A stretch of DNA of 5,954 nt from Pseudomonadota bacterium. GTDB lineage: Bacteria; Pseudomonadota; Alphaproteobacteria; Rhizobiales; Hyphomicrobiaceae. Positions 5,952 to 5,954 of the stretch are shown one piece after another; within the stretch, counting starts at the first letter, position 1, and the number at the start of each line of letters is the position of its first letter. The stretch is taken from the NCBI GenBank assembly GCA_023390485.1, contig JAEWCT010000226.1, forward strand, positions 1 through 5,954, read 5' to 3'. The translations under genes and the position numbers were made by a program. The notes beneath the pieces are model-generated. The model worked only from the letters and a program-made list of their open reading frames with translations, searched no databases and was not told where the DNA came from.

Positions 5952-5954
5952 ATG

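Overview
The window reads as a continuous stretch of chromosome from a GC-rich alphaproteobacterium, most likely of the Rhizobiales/Hyphomicrobiales. This is inferred from the pstC-pstA-pstB-phoU-phoB gene order, the protein sequences and the strong G/C preference at third codon positions. I see no insertion sequence, phage gene, CRISPR array, tRNA or rRNA, and no gene with codon use clearly unlike its neighbours.

Positions 1-3433 (+ strand) are the distal part of a phosphate-starvation operon. It holds the 3' end of pstC (permease), then pstA (permease), pstB (ATPase), phoU (signalling and regulatory partner) and phoB (response regulator). Spacing is tight: 2 bp between pstC and pstA, an ATGA overlap between pstA and pstB, and 43 bp and 34 bp around phoU. 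This fits one transcript. PstCAB imports phosphate, PhoU links transporter state to the sensor kinase, and PhoB activates the regulon. pstS and phoR are not in the window; in related genomes they usually lie upstream of pstC.

Positions 3458-5269 concern metal handling. znuA (zinc-binding periplasmic protein, - strand) converges on phoB. Its promoter region carries a Zur-like palindrome overlapping a plausible -10 box. Diverging from it is a secreted DUF1007-family protein with an EF-hand-type loop and a predicted mature N-terminus beginning His-Pro-His. znuB and znuC are not visible here.

Positions 5270-5954 hold a small secreted thioredoxin-fold protein with a CxxC motif, preceded by a perfect 7-bp inverted repeat. 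After it come about 160 non-coding bases ending in an ATG at the last three positions. That leader has two mutually exclusive base-pairing options, one of which would bury the ribosome-binding region before the ATG. It is the best candidate in the window for an RNA regulatory element. The rest of the window is ordinary chromosomal housekeeping and nutrient-acquisition sequence.
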